64,000 bases of DNA from contig NZ_VUOS01000006.1 in NCBI RefSeq assembly GCF_009829325.1, positions 124,001 to 188,000 of the forward strand, given 5' to 3'. Every line of letters starts with the position of its first letter. The stretch's first letter is position 1. Shown here in pieces: positions 25,706-34,359 of the stretch. The position numbers and the translations under genes are program-made. The notes below the pieces were generated by a model. It saw only the letters and a program-made list of their open reading frames with translations, did no database searches and was not told where the DNA came from. The DNA comes from Nocardia sp. CY41 (lineage in GTDB: Bacteria; Actinomycetota; Actinomycetes; Mycobacteriales; Mycobacteriaceae).

Positions 25706-27028
25706 TCAGGGCAGTGCCCCGCAATTGGACGGTGCGGGCTGGTCGGCGAGCCGCTGGGTCATCCAGTCCTGTGAGGCCACCAGGGAGGGGAAGAACGCCA
25801 GCACGTGGGTGGCCCGCAACCCGCTGATGACGCTGGGCAGCTCGCCGTTCGCGTTCAATTGGACAGGCGCGCCGCCGCCGCACCACCCGGCAGCCAGTTC
25901 GCGGACGGGCACGTACGGCGCACCCTCGTCGATCGGGCTCGAGGCGATGAGCACGGGCACCTGCGGGGTGAGCGTGCCGACGCGCTGATCGTTGAACGCC
26001 GCCTTCAGGACCGGGGACTGATCGATCACCGCGGTGAGCGGTTGCCCGCTGGTGGTCCACTGTGAGGTGTTCGGGAACTGCTGGGCCAGGCCGAGCGGTA
26101 CAGCGCACTTGTCCGCCGACTCGCGCAGGATCGCCTTGCCGGTGTCGTTGAGTTCGGCGTCCAGCACCGGGCGGGTCTCGGGATAGTTCGCGGCGATGCC
26201 GTTGAGGATCCACGCGAAGGCGGGTCCGAGCGGAGCCCGGCCGTCGTTGAATCCGATGAAGTATTCGTCGTCGACGACCGGCCCGCCGGCGTAGGCGCCC
26301 CGCACGTTCAACTCGGGGGCGTAGCTCGGCTGCAATTCGGCCGCGCCGGCGGAGGCCATGCCGCCCTGGGAGTAGCCGTACAGGATGACGGGCGAGCCGG
26401 GATGGAGGCTGGTGCCCGGCAATTGCAGCGCCGCACGTGCGGCGTCGAGCAGCGCGTACGCCTGAGATTTCCGGTTGAGATAGTCGTGCACCGCCGGTGT
26501 GCCCAGACCGTGGTAATCGGTCACCATCACCGCCATGCCCCGGGCCAGCAGGGTGTACAGCGCCAGCACGTCGTATTCGACGATGACGTCGAAGGGAGGT
26601 TGGTATTGGATGAATTGCGCGAGCAGTTTCGAGGGCGCGCACTGATCGCCCTGCCCCTTCGTGCCGACCGCGTAGGCGATCAGCGGGCGTTCGCCCGGGC
26701 CGGTCCATGGCTGAGCCGGCTCCAGATAGGTGCCCACCACCGCCGCTCGCTCGCCGTGGGTATCACTGCTGGCATACATGATGCGCGTCGACGTCGCCGG
26801 GATCTGCCCCGGTTGTCCGGGGACCGATATCGCCAGACGCGACCCTTCGGCGCGGATGATGGAGCCCGGCGCGCCCGCCGGTGACGCGGGCGGAATGTAG
26901 AAATCGTCGCCGGCCACGGTGTCCGCGGCCGGTTCCGTCCATGCTTGCGGGGCGGTGATCGCCCCGCCCCCGACCACGAGGAAAGTTCCCGTCAAAGCTG
27001 TGGCCAATCTGAGTATTCGGCTCCTCAC
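25706..27028 (-). CDS. Secreted lipase, LIP (triacylglycerol lipase) family
   Basis: A 440-residue alpha/beta hydrolase. A signal peptide of about 32 residues (LATALTGTFLVVGGGAITAP then QAWTEPA) directs export. The nucleophile elbow is ILYGYSQGGMASAGAA. The catalytic Asp is likely in PVLIASSPIDEGAPYVP, and the His in LRATHVLAFFPSL. PLIAYAVGTKGQGDQCAPSK and MVTDYHGLGTP match the secretory LIP family (PF03583) common in Nocardia and Rhodococcus. GTG at 27028 with GGAAGGA upstream gives a proper signal peptide; a longer frame exists but runs through the intergenic region. Divergent from a TetR gene, with a palindrome between them. Confidence 0.85.
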   Translation of the reverse strand: MRSRILRLATALTGTFLVVGGGAITAPQAWTEPAADTVAGDDFYIPPASPAGAPGSIIRAEGSRLAISVPGQPGQIPATSTRIMYASSDTHGERAAVVGTYLEPAQPWTGPGERPLIAYAVGTKGQGDQCAPSKLLAQFIQYQPPFDVIVEYDVLALYTLLARGMAVMVTDYHGLGTPAVHDYLNRKSQAYALLDAARAALQLPGTSLHPGSPVILYGYSQGGMASAGAAELQPSYAPELNVRGAYAGGPVVDDEYFIGFNDGRAPLGPAFAWILNGIAANYPETRPVLDAELNDTGKAILRESADKCAVPLGLAQQFPNTSQWTTSGQPLTAVIDQSPVLKAAFNDQRVGTLTPQVPVLIASSPIDEGAPYVPVRELAAGWCGGGAPVQLNANGELPSVISGLRATHVLAFFPSLVASQDWMTQRLADQPAPSNCGALP

Positions 27029-27074
27029 GATGCGATCCTTCCTGCGATTGGGATACCCAGGGCATCTAGAATCG

Positions 27075-27089
27075 GATACTGAGAGTATC
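27075..27089. promoter_or_regulatory. Palindromic operator between lipase and TetR gene
   Basis: GATACT-GAG-AGTATC, a perfect 6-base inverted repeat with a 3-base centre, in the 76-base gap between the divergent lipase and TetR starts. It is a probable site for the TetR protein, which would control both genes. Confidence 0.6.
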
Positions 27090-27104
27090 TGTAAGGGGTA
27101 GAGA

Positions 27105-27737
27105 TTGTCCGGGAATAGCGATGAGTGTCGGCCGCTTCGGGGAACAGGACGTTCGCGGCCGACACGAGCGCAAAGTCGAGCACGGACGCGCACCGTATTG
27201 ATCGCGACCGCCAAGCGCCTTTTTCTGGCGGACGGCTATCAAGCGACGACTCTGGACAAGGTCGCGAAAGCGGCCGGTTTCACCAAAGGGGCGGTGTATT
27301 CGAACTTCCGCACCAAAGACGAGTTGTGTCTGGCCGTGCTCGACGAAATCCACGACGAGCGGGCAGCGGAAGTCGCCGCGATCCTCGCCGCGCCCACGGC
27401 CGCCGAGCGGCTGAAGCGGATGACGGAATGGGCCGAACGGGTGGTCGGTGATCCCGACTGGACGCGACTGGAACTGGAGTTCGGCGTCCAGGCGCGCCGC
27501 GACGAGCACCTCCGCGCCGAACTCGCGACCCGGCTCGGCGCCATCACGGGCATGGTAGGCGCGGCCTTGCAGGCGGCCGGTGATCACCATGCCCCGATGC
27601 CGCAGGCGGAAGCCGCCGTCGCGGTGCTGGCGCTCGGCGTCGGGCTGGGCCTGTTCCGATCCATCGATCCCGGCATCCCGGTCGCGGGCATGATCTCCGC
27701 GCTTCGCGCCATCGCAGGGGTGTCCCCGAACGACTGA
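27105..27737 (+). CDS. TetR/AcrR family regulator divergent from lipase
   Basis: A 210-residue repressor. The HTH is TAKRLFLADGYQATTLDKVA followed by KAAGFTKGAVYSNFRTKDEL (residues ~33-75), typical of TetR proteins with 'GaVY.nF.sKeeL'. The C-terminal domain is helical with no known motif. The start is TTG at 27105 after GGGG at suitable spacing. An internal start is possible because the first 25 residues are not conserved-looking. Head-to-head with the lipase gene over a palindrome, so lipase control and autoregulation are likely. Ligand unknown, perhaps a fatty acid (inference). Confidence 0.8.
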   Translation: MSGNSDECRPLRGTGRSRPTRAQSRARTRTVLIATAKRLFLADGYQATTLDKVAKAAGFTKGAVYSNFRTKDELCLAVLDEIHDERAAEVAAILAAPTAAERLKRMTEWAERVVGDPDWTRLELEFGVQARRDEHLRAELATRLGAITGMVGAALQAAGDHHAPMPQAEAAVAVLALGVGLGLFRSIDPGIPVAGMISALRAIAGVSPND

Positions 27738-27807
27738 TCGGTCGGATTCGGCCGCGCGCGTGGGCCGGATGCTGTCGGGTCTTGCGTGCTCGCCGTCGGT
27801 CGATAAT

Positions 27808-27823
27808 ATAAGTGAAAACTTAT
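27808..27823. promoter_or_regulatory. ArsR-type operator
   Basis: ATAAGT-GAAA-ACTTAT, a perfect 6-base inverted repeat in AT-rich sequence 14 bases before the SRPBCC start. It probably overlaps the promoter and binds the ArsR protein encoded second in the operon. Confidence 0.65.
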
Positions 27824-27836
27824 CAAGGAGGAACTC

Positions 27837-28493
27837 ATGCCCCTGTTGTCCGATCCCGCCGCCGTCGCCGGGCTCGTCACCCGTGAAGTCCGCACCGGAT
27901 CGCGCGACGGCACGCCGACCCGGATCGCCGTCGCCCGCCGCCGCTATCCGACCGATCAGGCGGATCTGTGGGACGCGCTGACCGATATCGAGCGGATCCC
28001 GCGCTGGTTCCTGCCCGTCAGCGGTGACCTGCGGGTGGGCGGCCGCTATCAGCTCGAGGGCAATGCCAACGGTGTCGTCGAAGAGTGCGATGCGCCGGAA
28101 CGGTTCGCCGTGACCTGGGAGATGGGTCCGCAGATCTCATGGCTGACGATCGTCCTCACGCCGATCGAGGACGGCACCGAGCTGGAGTTGCGGCACGAGG
28201 CGCCGGTCGATCCCGAGTTCTGGGTGCAGTACGGCCCCGGCGCGGTGGGCGTCGGGTGGGATCTCGCCCTGGTGGGCCTCGGCCTGCATCTTTCGAGCGG
28301 AGCGCCGGTGGACGCGGCCGAAGGCCTTGCCTTCCCGACGACCCCCGAGGGCGTGACGTTCGTCCGGACGGCGGCGCTGGGCTGGGCGGAGGCTGCCGTC
28401 AGGGACGGTGACGACCCGGCCGCGGCGAACTCGGCGGCGCTGCGGACCGTCGACTTCTACACGATCGTGCCCGAGGACGGCTCCGAGTCCTGA
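27837..28493 (+). CDS. SRPBCC (AHSA1-like) family protein
   Basis: A 218-residue START/AHSA1-fold protein. RRRYPTDQADLWDALTDIER followed by IPRWF is the family opening ('.ap.e.vW.altdpe.i..Wf'). It continues with GDLRVGGRYQLEGNANGVVE and PERFAVTWEMG, then LTPIEDGTELELRHEAPVD and GVGWDLALVGLGLHL. This fold binds hydrophobic ligands in a cavity; ligand unknown. An AAGGAGG site is perfectly placed. Its TGA overlaps the ATG of the ArsR gene (TGATG). SRPBCC-ArsR pairs are common small stress or detoxification modules. Confidence 0.85.
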   Translation: MPLLSDPAAVAGLVTREVRTGSRDGTPTRIAVARRRYPTDQADLWDALTDIERIPRWFLPVSGDLRVGGRYQLEGNANGVVEECDAPERFAVTWEMGPQISWLTIVLTPIEDGTELELRHEAPVDPEFWVQYGPGAVGVGWDLALVGLGLHLSSGAPVDAAEGLAFPTTPEGVTFVRTAALGWAEAAVRDGDDPAAANSAALRTVDFYTIVPEDGSES

Positions 28494-28900
28494 TGGATCG
28501 GGCTCCCGCACAAATCTTCGAGGCGCTCGGCGACCCGGTCCGCCGGTTCATTCTCGAATTGGTGGCGACCGAGGAACAGCCTGCGGGCGCGGTGGTCGCC
28601 GCCGTGCGACAGCACATGCGGATCTCGCAGCCCGGCGTCTCCCAGCACCTCAAGGTGCTTCGCGACGCCGGGCTGGTGCTCGTCCGCGCCGAGGGCACGC
28701 GACGGTGGTACGCCCTCGACCCCGCGGGCGTCGACGCCGCCCGAGCCTGGCTGACCGAATTGGCGGACCCGCTGCACCGGTTCGCGCAACCGCTCGACGC
28801 GCTGGCGACGGAGATCGCGCGCGGAAAGCGCGCTCGTCGAAGCGCCGGAAGCGATCGAACCGGCGAAGAGGATTCCGGCCGCAGCGCCCGCCACGCGTGA
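28493..28900 (+). CDS. ArsR-family transcriptional regulator
   Basis: A 135-residue winged-helix regulator. IFEALGDPVRRFILELVATE is the first helices. RISQPGVSQHLKVLRDAGLV is the recognition HTH, and VRAEGTRRWYALDPAG the wing. No metal-binding ELCVCDL motif is present, so it belongs to the non-metal 'SRPBCC-partner' ArsR type. The start overlaps the SRPBCC stop. The last 30 residues are charged and probably disordered. It likely represses its own operon through the palindrome at 27808-27823. Confidence 0.85.
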   Translation: MDRAPAQIFEALGDPVRRFILELVATEEQPAGAVVAAVRQHMRISQPGVSQHLKVLRDAGLVLVRAEGTRRWYALDPAGVDAARAWLTELADPLHRFAQPLDALATEIARGKRARRSAGSDRTGEEDSGRSARHA

Positions 28901-28923
28901 GCCCGGCGGGGACGACTCTCCGG

Positions 28924-30183
28924 TCAGCAGCGGCCGAACACGACCGCCGCGTTGTGGCCGCCGAAACCGTACGAGTTGTTCAGCGCGTACTCGATGTTCT
29001 GGGCGCGCGCGCTGCCGTGTACGATGTCGAGCTCGATCTCGGGGTCCTGGTTGTCGAGGTTCAGCGTGGGCGGCACCACCCCGTCTCGGATGCTGAGCAC
29101 GGTCAAGGCGGCTTCGACCGCGCCGACCGCGCCGACCGAGTGCCCCAACGCGGACTTGGGCGCGTAGACCGAGGCATGATCACCCACCGCCGCGCGGATC
29201 CCCTTGGCTTCCGCCAGGTCGCCGAACGGGGTGGCCGTGGCATGGGCGTTGACGTGGTCGATGTCGGTGGGGCTCACGCCCGCGGTTTCGATCGCGCGGC
29301 GCATCGCGCGGATGTTGCCCGCGCCCTCCGGATGCGGGAGGACCATGTGGTAGCCGTCGGCGGTCAGGCCCGCGCCCATCAGGCGTGCCAGCGGCTCGGC
29401 CCCGCGCGCTCGTGCGTGGTCCTCCGACTCCAGCACGAACAGCGCGGCGGCTTCGCCGAACACGAAACCGTCGCGGTCTCGGTCGAACGGGCGCGAGGCG
29501 CGCTCGGGCTCGTCGATCCGGGTGCTCAACGCCCGCATCATCGAGAATCCGGCCACGGCCAGCGGGTTGATCCGGCCTTCCACGCCGCCCGCGACGATGA
29601 TGTCGGCCTCGCCCAGGATGATCGAACGCCAGGCGTGCACCAGCGCCTCGCATCCCGACGCGCACGCGGAGACAGGGGTGATCACACTGGCGCGCGCGCC
29701 GAGTTCCAAGCCGACCACCGCGGCCGCGCCGTTGGGCATGGCCATCGGCACCGCGAAAGGGGACACCTTGCGGTAGCCCGCGTTCTGCATCTGGTCGTTG
29801 GACTCGATGATCGTGTCGGCGCCGCCGAGGCCGGTGCCGATGCAGACGCCGAGCCGGTCGAGGTCGACCTCCGGCCGGCCCGCGGTGTCCCAGATCCGGT
29901 TGCCCATGACATAGGCGATCTGCTGGACGTAGGACATGCGCCGCTTCTGGACTCGGCTGAGTTCGTCGGTCGGATCGAGCTTGAACTGGCCGCCGATGTC
30001 GACGGGGACCTGGAAGCGCTCGAAGTCGGGGTCCTGCACCTTGGCGATCCCGGTCTCCCCGGCGAGCAGTCCCTTCCATGTCGCATCGGTGTCGGCGCCG
30101 ACAGCAGTGGACATCTCCACGGCGGTCACGACCACACCCCGGAACCCTCCGTTGCTGGTGGAGAAGTCCGTCAAATCGGACAT
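28924..30183 (-). CDS. Beta-ketoacyl-ACP synthase II (KAS II/KasA-KasB-like)
   Basis: A 419-residue condensing enzyme. It opens [20 protein letters not shown]. The catalytic Cys is in [18 protein letters not shown], and the His residues are in [18 protein letters not shown] and [23 protein letters not shown] near the end closes the thiolase fold. Length and motifs fit FabF/KasA/KasB, which elongate acyl-ACP with malonyl-ACP. No AcpM or second kas gene is adjacent, so this stand-alone copy may serve a special lipid or the neighbouring biosynthetic genes rather than core FAS II. The ATG at 30183 follows GAAGGGG. It is divergent from the AraC regulator at 30290. Confidence 0.9.
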   Translation of the reverse strand: MSDLTDFSTSNGGFRGVVVTAVEMSTAVGADTDATWKGLLAGETGIAKVQDPDFERFQVPVDIGGQFKLDPTDELSRVQKRRMSYVQQIAYVMGNRIWDTAGRPEVDLDRLGVCIGTGLGGADTIIESNDQMQNAGYRKVSPFAVPMAMPNGAAAVVGLELGARASVITPVSACASGCEALVHAWRSIILGEADIIVAGGVEGRINPLAVAGFSMMRALSTRIDEPERASRPFDRDRDGFVFGEAAALFVLESEDHARARGAEPLARLMGAGLTADGYHMVLPHPEGAGNIRAMRRAIETAGVSPTDIDHVNAHATATPFGDLAEAKGIRAAVGDHASVYAPKSALGHSVGAVGAVEAALTVLSIRDGVVPPTLNLDNQDPEIELDIVHGSARAQNIEYALNNSYGFGGHNAAVVFGRC

Positions 30184-30289
30184 CAAACCCCTTCTTTCGG
30201 CTTGTCGGCTCGGATGCTCCAGCGAGGCTATGTGCGCGCCGGAAGGCCGGGGTAGTAGCCCGAGTGCCGATCACCGCTACGATCGGGCC

Positions 30290-31240
30290 ATGCAATCGGA
30301 TGGGGGCGCGCGCCGGGTGACCGTGGTCATCCCCGACGAAGTAGTCGTTCTGGATGCCGCGATCCCGATCGACGTGTTCGGCTCCGATCCCAACTACCGG
30401 CTGGAGGTGTGCGCGGTCTCGCCGACGGCGCCGACGTCGGTGCCGGGGTTGTCCTGTGTGGCGGTGGCCGGGCTCGAGGCTCTGCGGCACGCGGAAACGG
30501 TCGTGGTGCCCGGTTACGCCTCCTACGCGACGCCGCCGCCGGAACCGGTGCTGCGCGCGCTTCGCGACGCCCACGGCCGAGGCGCGCGCATGCTGTCGAT
30601 CTGTACCGGCGCGTTCGCTCTGGCCGCCGCGGGGCTGCTGGCCCACCGGCCCGCGACGACGCATTGGCGGGCCGCCGCGTTGCTGCAGAGCCGGTATCCC
30701 GAGGTCGAGGTCCATGCCGATCGCCTGTTCGTGGACGACGGCGACGTGCTGACCTCCGCAGGCGTGACCAGCGGGATCGACCTCTGCCTGCATGTGGTTC
30801 GCAAGGACATCGGCGCGGCCGCCGCCAACGAACGTGCGCGTGACCTGGTGGCGCCACCGGTTCGCGAGGGCGGTCAAGCGCAGTACACCCGGCAGTTCCT
30901 CAAGCAGACCTCCGCAGGCGTGCTCTCCGAGACGCGCGCGTGGATCCTCGCGAACCTCGACCACAAGCATTCGCTCGAGGACCTGGCCAAGCGGTCGAAT
31001 CTCTCGCGCCGCAGCTTCATCCGCCGATTCCGGGAAGAGACCGGAACCTCCACGCACGTCTGGATCACCAGCGCGCGCCTGAACCAGGCGCGGGAACTGC
31101 TGGAGACGACGGAGCTGCCCATCGACCAGATCGGCTACCGCGTCGGCCTGGGCAACCCGGCCAATACCCGGGCGGTGTTCAAGCGCTATCTCGGTGTCAG
31201 CCCGGGGCAGTATCGGCGCACGTTCGCGATCCGCGACTGA
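30290..31240 (+). CDS. GlxA-type AraC-family regulator
   Basis: A 316-residue regulator with an N-terminal DJ-1/PfpI-like domain (residues ~8-175; VVVPGYASYATPPP, GARMLSICTGAFALAAAGLL with the nucleophile-elbow Cys, TTHWRAAALLQ). A C-terminal AraC DNA-binding domain follows (residues ~215-315; DLAKRSNLSRRSFIRRFREE, then the second HTH IDQIGYRVGLGNPANTRAVF, then GVSPGQYRRTF). This GlxA architecture is shared with the regulator at 40756-41697. It is divergent from the KAS II gene, 106 bases away, and may control it. Confidence 0.85.
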   Translation: MQSDGGARRVTVVIPDEVVVLDAAIPIDVFGSDPNYRLEVCAVSPTAPTSVPGLSCVAVAGLEALRHAETVVVPGYASYATPPPEPVLRALRDAHGRGARMLSICTGAFALAAAGLLAHRPATTHWRAAALLQSRYPEVEVHADRLFVDDGDVLTSAGVTSGIDLCLHVVRKDIGAAAANERARDLVAPPVREGGQAQYTRQFLKQTSAGVLSETRAWILANLDHKHSLEDLAKRSNLSRRSFIRRFREETGTSTHVWITSARLNQARELLETTELPIDQIGYRVGLGNPANTRAVFKRYLGVSPGQYRRTFAIRD

Positions 31241-31254
31241 CGGGTGCCGCCGGT

Positions 31255-31959
31255 CTAGCCGGGCAGCCGCTGCGCCGGATAGCCGTGCAGCCGCGGATCG
31301 GCGTCGCCGACGACGACAGGATGGCCGACCAGTTCGAACATCGCGATGTCGGAGTGGTGGTCGCCGAACGCCGCGCAAGACGACAGATCGATGGCCGCGT
31401 CCTCGGCGTACCGGCGCAAGGCCGCGGATTTGTCGGCGCCGACCATCGTCGCGAGGACCTCGCCGGTGTACTTCCCCGCCGCCGTCGCCAAGGTCGTGCA
31501 CAGCACCGACGACGCGCCGACGGCCTCGGCGATCGGGCGCAGCGCGGGGGTGAACGAGCCCGACACCAGGACGATCCGGCTCCCGGCGCGGGACAACTCG
31601 TCCAGCCGCCGTCGCACCGCGAGGTTGAAGAACGCCGGGTCCGCGGCGCGGGAGGCGAACCATGCACGGCCGACGCGCCGCACCTCGGCGACGTCGCGGC
31701 CGGCCCAGTGCCGATAGAACCACCGATGGGATTCGCCGCGGCTCATTCCCGCCGCCCGAAGCGCCCAGAACTCCTCGAGCACGGGGTCGGCCGCTGCGGC
31801 GCGCCCGCGTTGCCGCGCGTCGAAGGAGAACAACGACAAGAAGGTGACCTCACGCACCAACGTTTCGTCGACATCGACGAAAACTGCTGCAACCATGCGG
31901 CTTTCGGCCCCCAGCGGCGCATCTACCCCCGTGGATTCCGGAGTGCCCCGTCGGGTCAT
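31255..31959 (-). CDS. HAD-IB family hydrolase (SerB-like phosphatase)
   Basis: A 234-residue HAD hydrolase. Motif I is FVDVDETLVREVTFLSLFSF, with DVDET in place of DxDxT and the first Asp as nucleophile. Motif II is IVLVSGSFTPALRPIAEAVG, motif III the Lys in MVGADKSAALRRYAE, and motif IV AAFGDHHSDIAMFELVG. This fits HAD-IB enzymes (PSP/CicA-like), which hydrolyse phosphoserine, lysophospholipid or other small phosphates; the substrate is unknown. The ATG at 31959 overlaps the stop of the antiporter gene (ATGA), so they form an operon. An inner ATG at 31896 just before motif I is the alternative start. Confidence 0.8.
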   Translation of the reverse strand: MTRRGTPESTGVDAPLGAESRMVAAVFVDVDETLVREVTFLSLFSFDARQRGRAAAADPVLEEFWALRAAGMSRGESHRWFYRHWAGRDVAEVRRVGRAWFASRAADPAFFNLAVRRRLDELSRAGSRIVLVSGSFTPALRPIAEAVGASSVLCTTLATAAGKYTGEVLATMVGADKSAALRRYAEDAAIDLSSCAAFGDHHSDIAMFELVGHPVVVGDADPRLHGYPAQRLPG

Positions 31960-33284
31960 GGGGCCGTGGCCTCGGTGTGAACGGCGGAATCGGTGCGCGG
32001 CCCTTTTTCCCCGGTTCCCCGATCACCGTCGGGCAGGGCGCGCGGGACACCGAAGAGTTTCAGCAGCGGCGCCGTCATCGCGGTGGTGATCAACGCCATC
32101 ATGACCAGTAGCGAGTACAGCCGCTGGTCGATGACGCCGATCGTCAGCCCGATGTTGAGGATTACCAGTTCGGTCAAGCCTCGGGTGTTCATCAGCGCGG
32201 CGAGTGCCGCGGACTCGGTCCGGTCGGTGCGGCTGAGACGAGCCGCCAGGTAGGTGCCGCCTAGTTTGCCCGCGAGTGCGGCGCCCATGATCGCGGCGAA
32301 CTCGGCGATACTGGCGCGGTCGAGTCCGCCCAGGTTCACCTGGAGGCCGGCCACGACGAAGAACGCGGGCAGGAAGATGCTGCTGAGCAGTTGGGCGCCG
32401 CTGTCGACGGCCGCGCGCAGTCGTCGGGGGAAGACGACGCCGAACAGGAACGCGCCGAAGATCAGATGCAACCCGATCCATTCGGTGGCGGCTCCGAGCA
32501 GTAGAGCGCCGGAGACGCCGATGAAGACCATGTTGGCGGGGTTCTTCTCGGATCCGGCGCCCGCGAGGCGGTCCAGGGCGGGACGTACCGCCCACCACAT
32601 CATCATGACCAGCGGAACGAACAGCAGCAATCGCCAGTGGTGGCCGAGGCCGGGTCGGGCGATGCCGATGACCACCGCCAGGACACACCAGGCGAGGATG
32701 TCGTCGAGTGCGGCGCAGGTCATGGCGGACTGGCCGAGTCGGGTGCCGAGCAGCTTGCGGTCGTGCAGGATGCGCGCCAGCACCGGGAACGCGGTGACGG
32801 CGAGCGCGCAACCGATGAAGAGCGCGAAGTTGAGCTGGTTGCCGCCGTCGTGCCGGGCCAGCGCCCAGAGCGCGATGACGGAACCGAGTGCGAACGGTGT
32901 GAGGTAGGCCGACAGCGCGATCGCCGTGACCGACCGCCGCCGCCCGGCGACGGACCGGAGATCCATCTCGAGTCCGGCCGAGAACATGAAGATCATGACG
33001 CCGACGTTCGCGAACGCGGTGAGATACGAACGCGTGTCGTGCGGGAAGATCGTCTCCGACAACTGGACCCCGAGAATCGTGGGGCCCGCGAGTATGCCTG
33101 CCACGATCTCGCCGATCACCGGGGGCTGGCCCACCCTTGCGGCCAGCCAGCCCAGCAGGCGCGCCGCGGCCACGATCAGGACGAGGTCCAGAAGCAAGAA
33201 GATCATTTGGTCGCTCGGCAAGGCCTCGACTCCGTTCGACATCGAGGACATCGCGGAAGCGGATTCGACACGGGCACGGGGCAT
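31956..33284 (-). CDS. Cation:proton antiporter (CPA2 family)
   Basis: A 442-residue membrane protein with 11-13 helices. PPVIGEIVAGILAGPTILG is the hallmark CPA2 opening (helix 2). ALFIGCALAVTAFPVLARIL carries the helix 5 'sltsfpv.arll' block, and TCAALDDILAWCVLAVV contains the transport Asp pair. MNTRGLTELVILNIGL corresponds to 'm.pRGe..lv....g'. No RCK/TrkA-N domain follows; the ~40 C-terminal residues are charged. Genes of this class often sit beside actinomycete polyketide genes, where they may export H+ or weak acids. Co-transcribed with the HAD hydrolase, divergent from the SDR that opens the isonitrile region. Confidence 0.85.
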   Translation of the reverse strand: MPRARVESASAMSSMSNGVEALPSDQMIFLLLDLVLIVAAARLLGWLAARVGQPPVIGEIVAGILAGPTILGVQLSETIFPHDTRSYLTAFANVGVMIFMFSAGLEMDLRSVAGRRRSVTAIALSAYLTPFALGSVIALWALARHDGGNQLNFALFIGCALAVTAFPVLARILHDRKLLGTRLGQSAMTCAALDDILAWCVLAVVIGIARPGLGHHWRLLLFVPLVMMMWWAVRPALDRLAGAGSEKNPANMVFIGVSGALLLGAATEWIGLHLIFGAFLFGVVFPRRLRAAVDSGAQLLSSIFLPAFFVVAGLQVNLGGLDRASIAEFAAIMGAALAGKLGGTYLAARLSRTDRTESAALAALMNTRGLTELVILNIGLTIGVIDQRLYSLLVMMALITTAMTAPLLKLFGVPRALPDGDRGTGEKGPRTDSAVHTEATAP

Positions 33285-33533
33285 CCGCCTACCGCATCGA
33301 TCGCAGCGCGGAACCCCCGAAACATGGACTGTCTGTTCTGCGACGATATCGCACCCGACCGGCCGGCGAGAGTGGACAGTGAGCTACGCCACCCTCACCG
33401 TGACCGCGCGCGCCTGCTGGCGCAAAGGAGTGCATCTCTGTCGCGGATCGTACTGGCTGGTCGCTCTTTTCGGCGGGAATACTTCCATCCATGGCTTGCG
33501 CCGGTCGGAGGGCGCAGCCGAGGGGAGTCGACG

Positions 33534-34349
33534 TTGTTCGAAGGTAAAACAGTACTCGTAACCGGTGCGGCAACCATCATCGGCGCCGAAGTAGCTCGGG
33601 TCTTCGCCGAATATTCCGCGAATGTCGTGCTGGGAGACATCGATACGGACGGAGGACAGCAGGCGGCCGCTGCGATCGGCGACCGAGCCGTCTTCGTCCC
33701 CGTCGACCTGCGCAGCGACCCGTCGGTCAGGTCGTTCGTCGCCGCCGCGATCGATCGGCACGGACGGATCGACACGCTGGTCAACATCGCGTGCGTCTAC
33801 GGGGACGACGGGCCCGGCCCGGACGCGCGGGCCGAGTGGCTGGAGGTGCTGAACACCAACGTCGCCGGTACGGCGATGTTGTGCGCGGAGGCGCGCAGTG
33901 CTTTGCGCGACACATCCGGGTCCATCGTCACCTTCACCTCACCGAGCGGACGCATCGCTCAGGCCGGGCGGATTCGATACCCGGTCAGCAAGGCCGCGTT
34001 GCTGCAGCTGACCCGCAGTCTCGCACTGGAATACGCGGCCGACGGGATCCGGGTGAACAGTGTCTCCCCGGGCTGGACCTGGTCTCGCGTGATGAACGAG
34101 CTCACCGAGGGGGACCGGGCTCGCACCGACGCGGTGGCGTCCCGGTTCCACATGCTGGGCCGGGCGGGCGACGCGCGCGAGATCGGCGAAGTGGCCGCCT
34201 TCCTCGCTTCTCCCAAGGCCAGCTTCGTGACCGGCGCCGAGTGGACCGTGGACGGCGGCTACTCGGCCCTCGGTCCCGAGCAGACCACCTCGGCGATCGA
34301 GCTTCTGCTGCGTGAGCGGCCGCCATCGCACGCACCTTCCCTTGCTTAG
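33534..34349 (+). CDS. SDR oxidoreductase, first gene of the isonitrile-region operon
   Basis: A 271-residue short-chain dehydrogenase. TVLVTGAATIIGAEVARVFA is the cofactor loop (TGxxxIIG). VVLGDIDTDGG points to NAD(H). LVNIACVYGDD is the NNAG-like block. IVTFTSPSGRIAQAGRIRYP followed by VSKAALLQL supplies Ser, Tyr and Lys. RVNSVSPGWTWSRVM and GAEWTVDGGYSALGP close the fold. TTG at 33534 is preceded by AGGGGAG; no ATG fits the conserved start. The next gene begins 10 bases after the stop. It probably tailors the product of the adjacent cluster (inference). Confidence 0.8.
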   Translation: MFEGKTVLVTGAATIIGAEVARVFAEYSANVVLGDIDTDGGQQAAAAIGDRAVFVPVDLRSDPSVRSFVAAAIDRHGRIDTLVNIACVYGDDGPGPDARAEWLEVLNTNVAGTAMLCAEARSALRDTSGSIVTFTSPSGRIAQAGRIRYPVSKAALLQLTRSLALEYAADGIRVNSVSPGWTWSRVMNELTEGDRARTDAVASRFHMLGRAGDAREIGEVAAFLASPKASFVTGAEWTVDGGYSALGPEQTTSAIELLLRERPPSHAPSLA

Positions 34350-34359
34350 GAATCGGATC

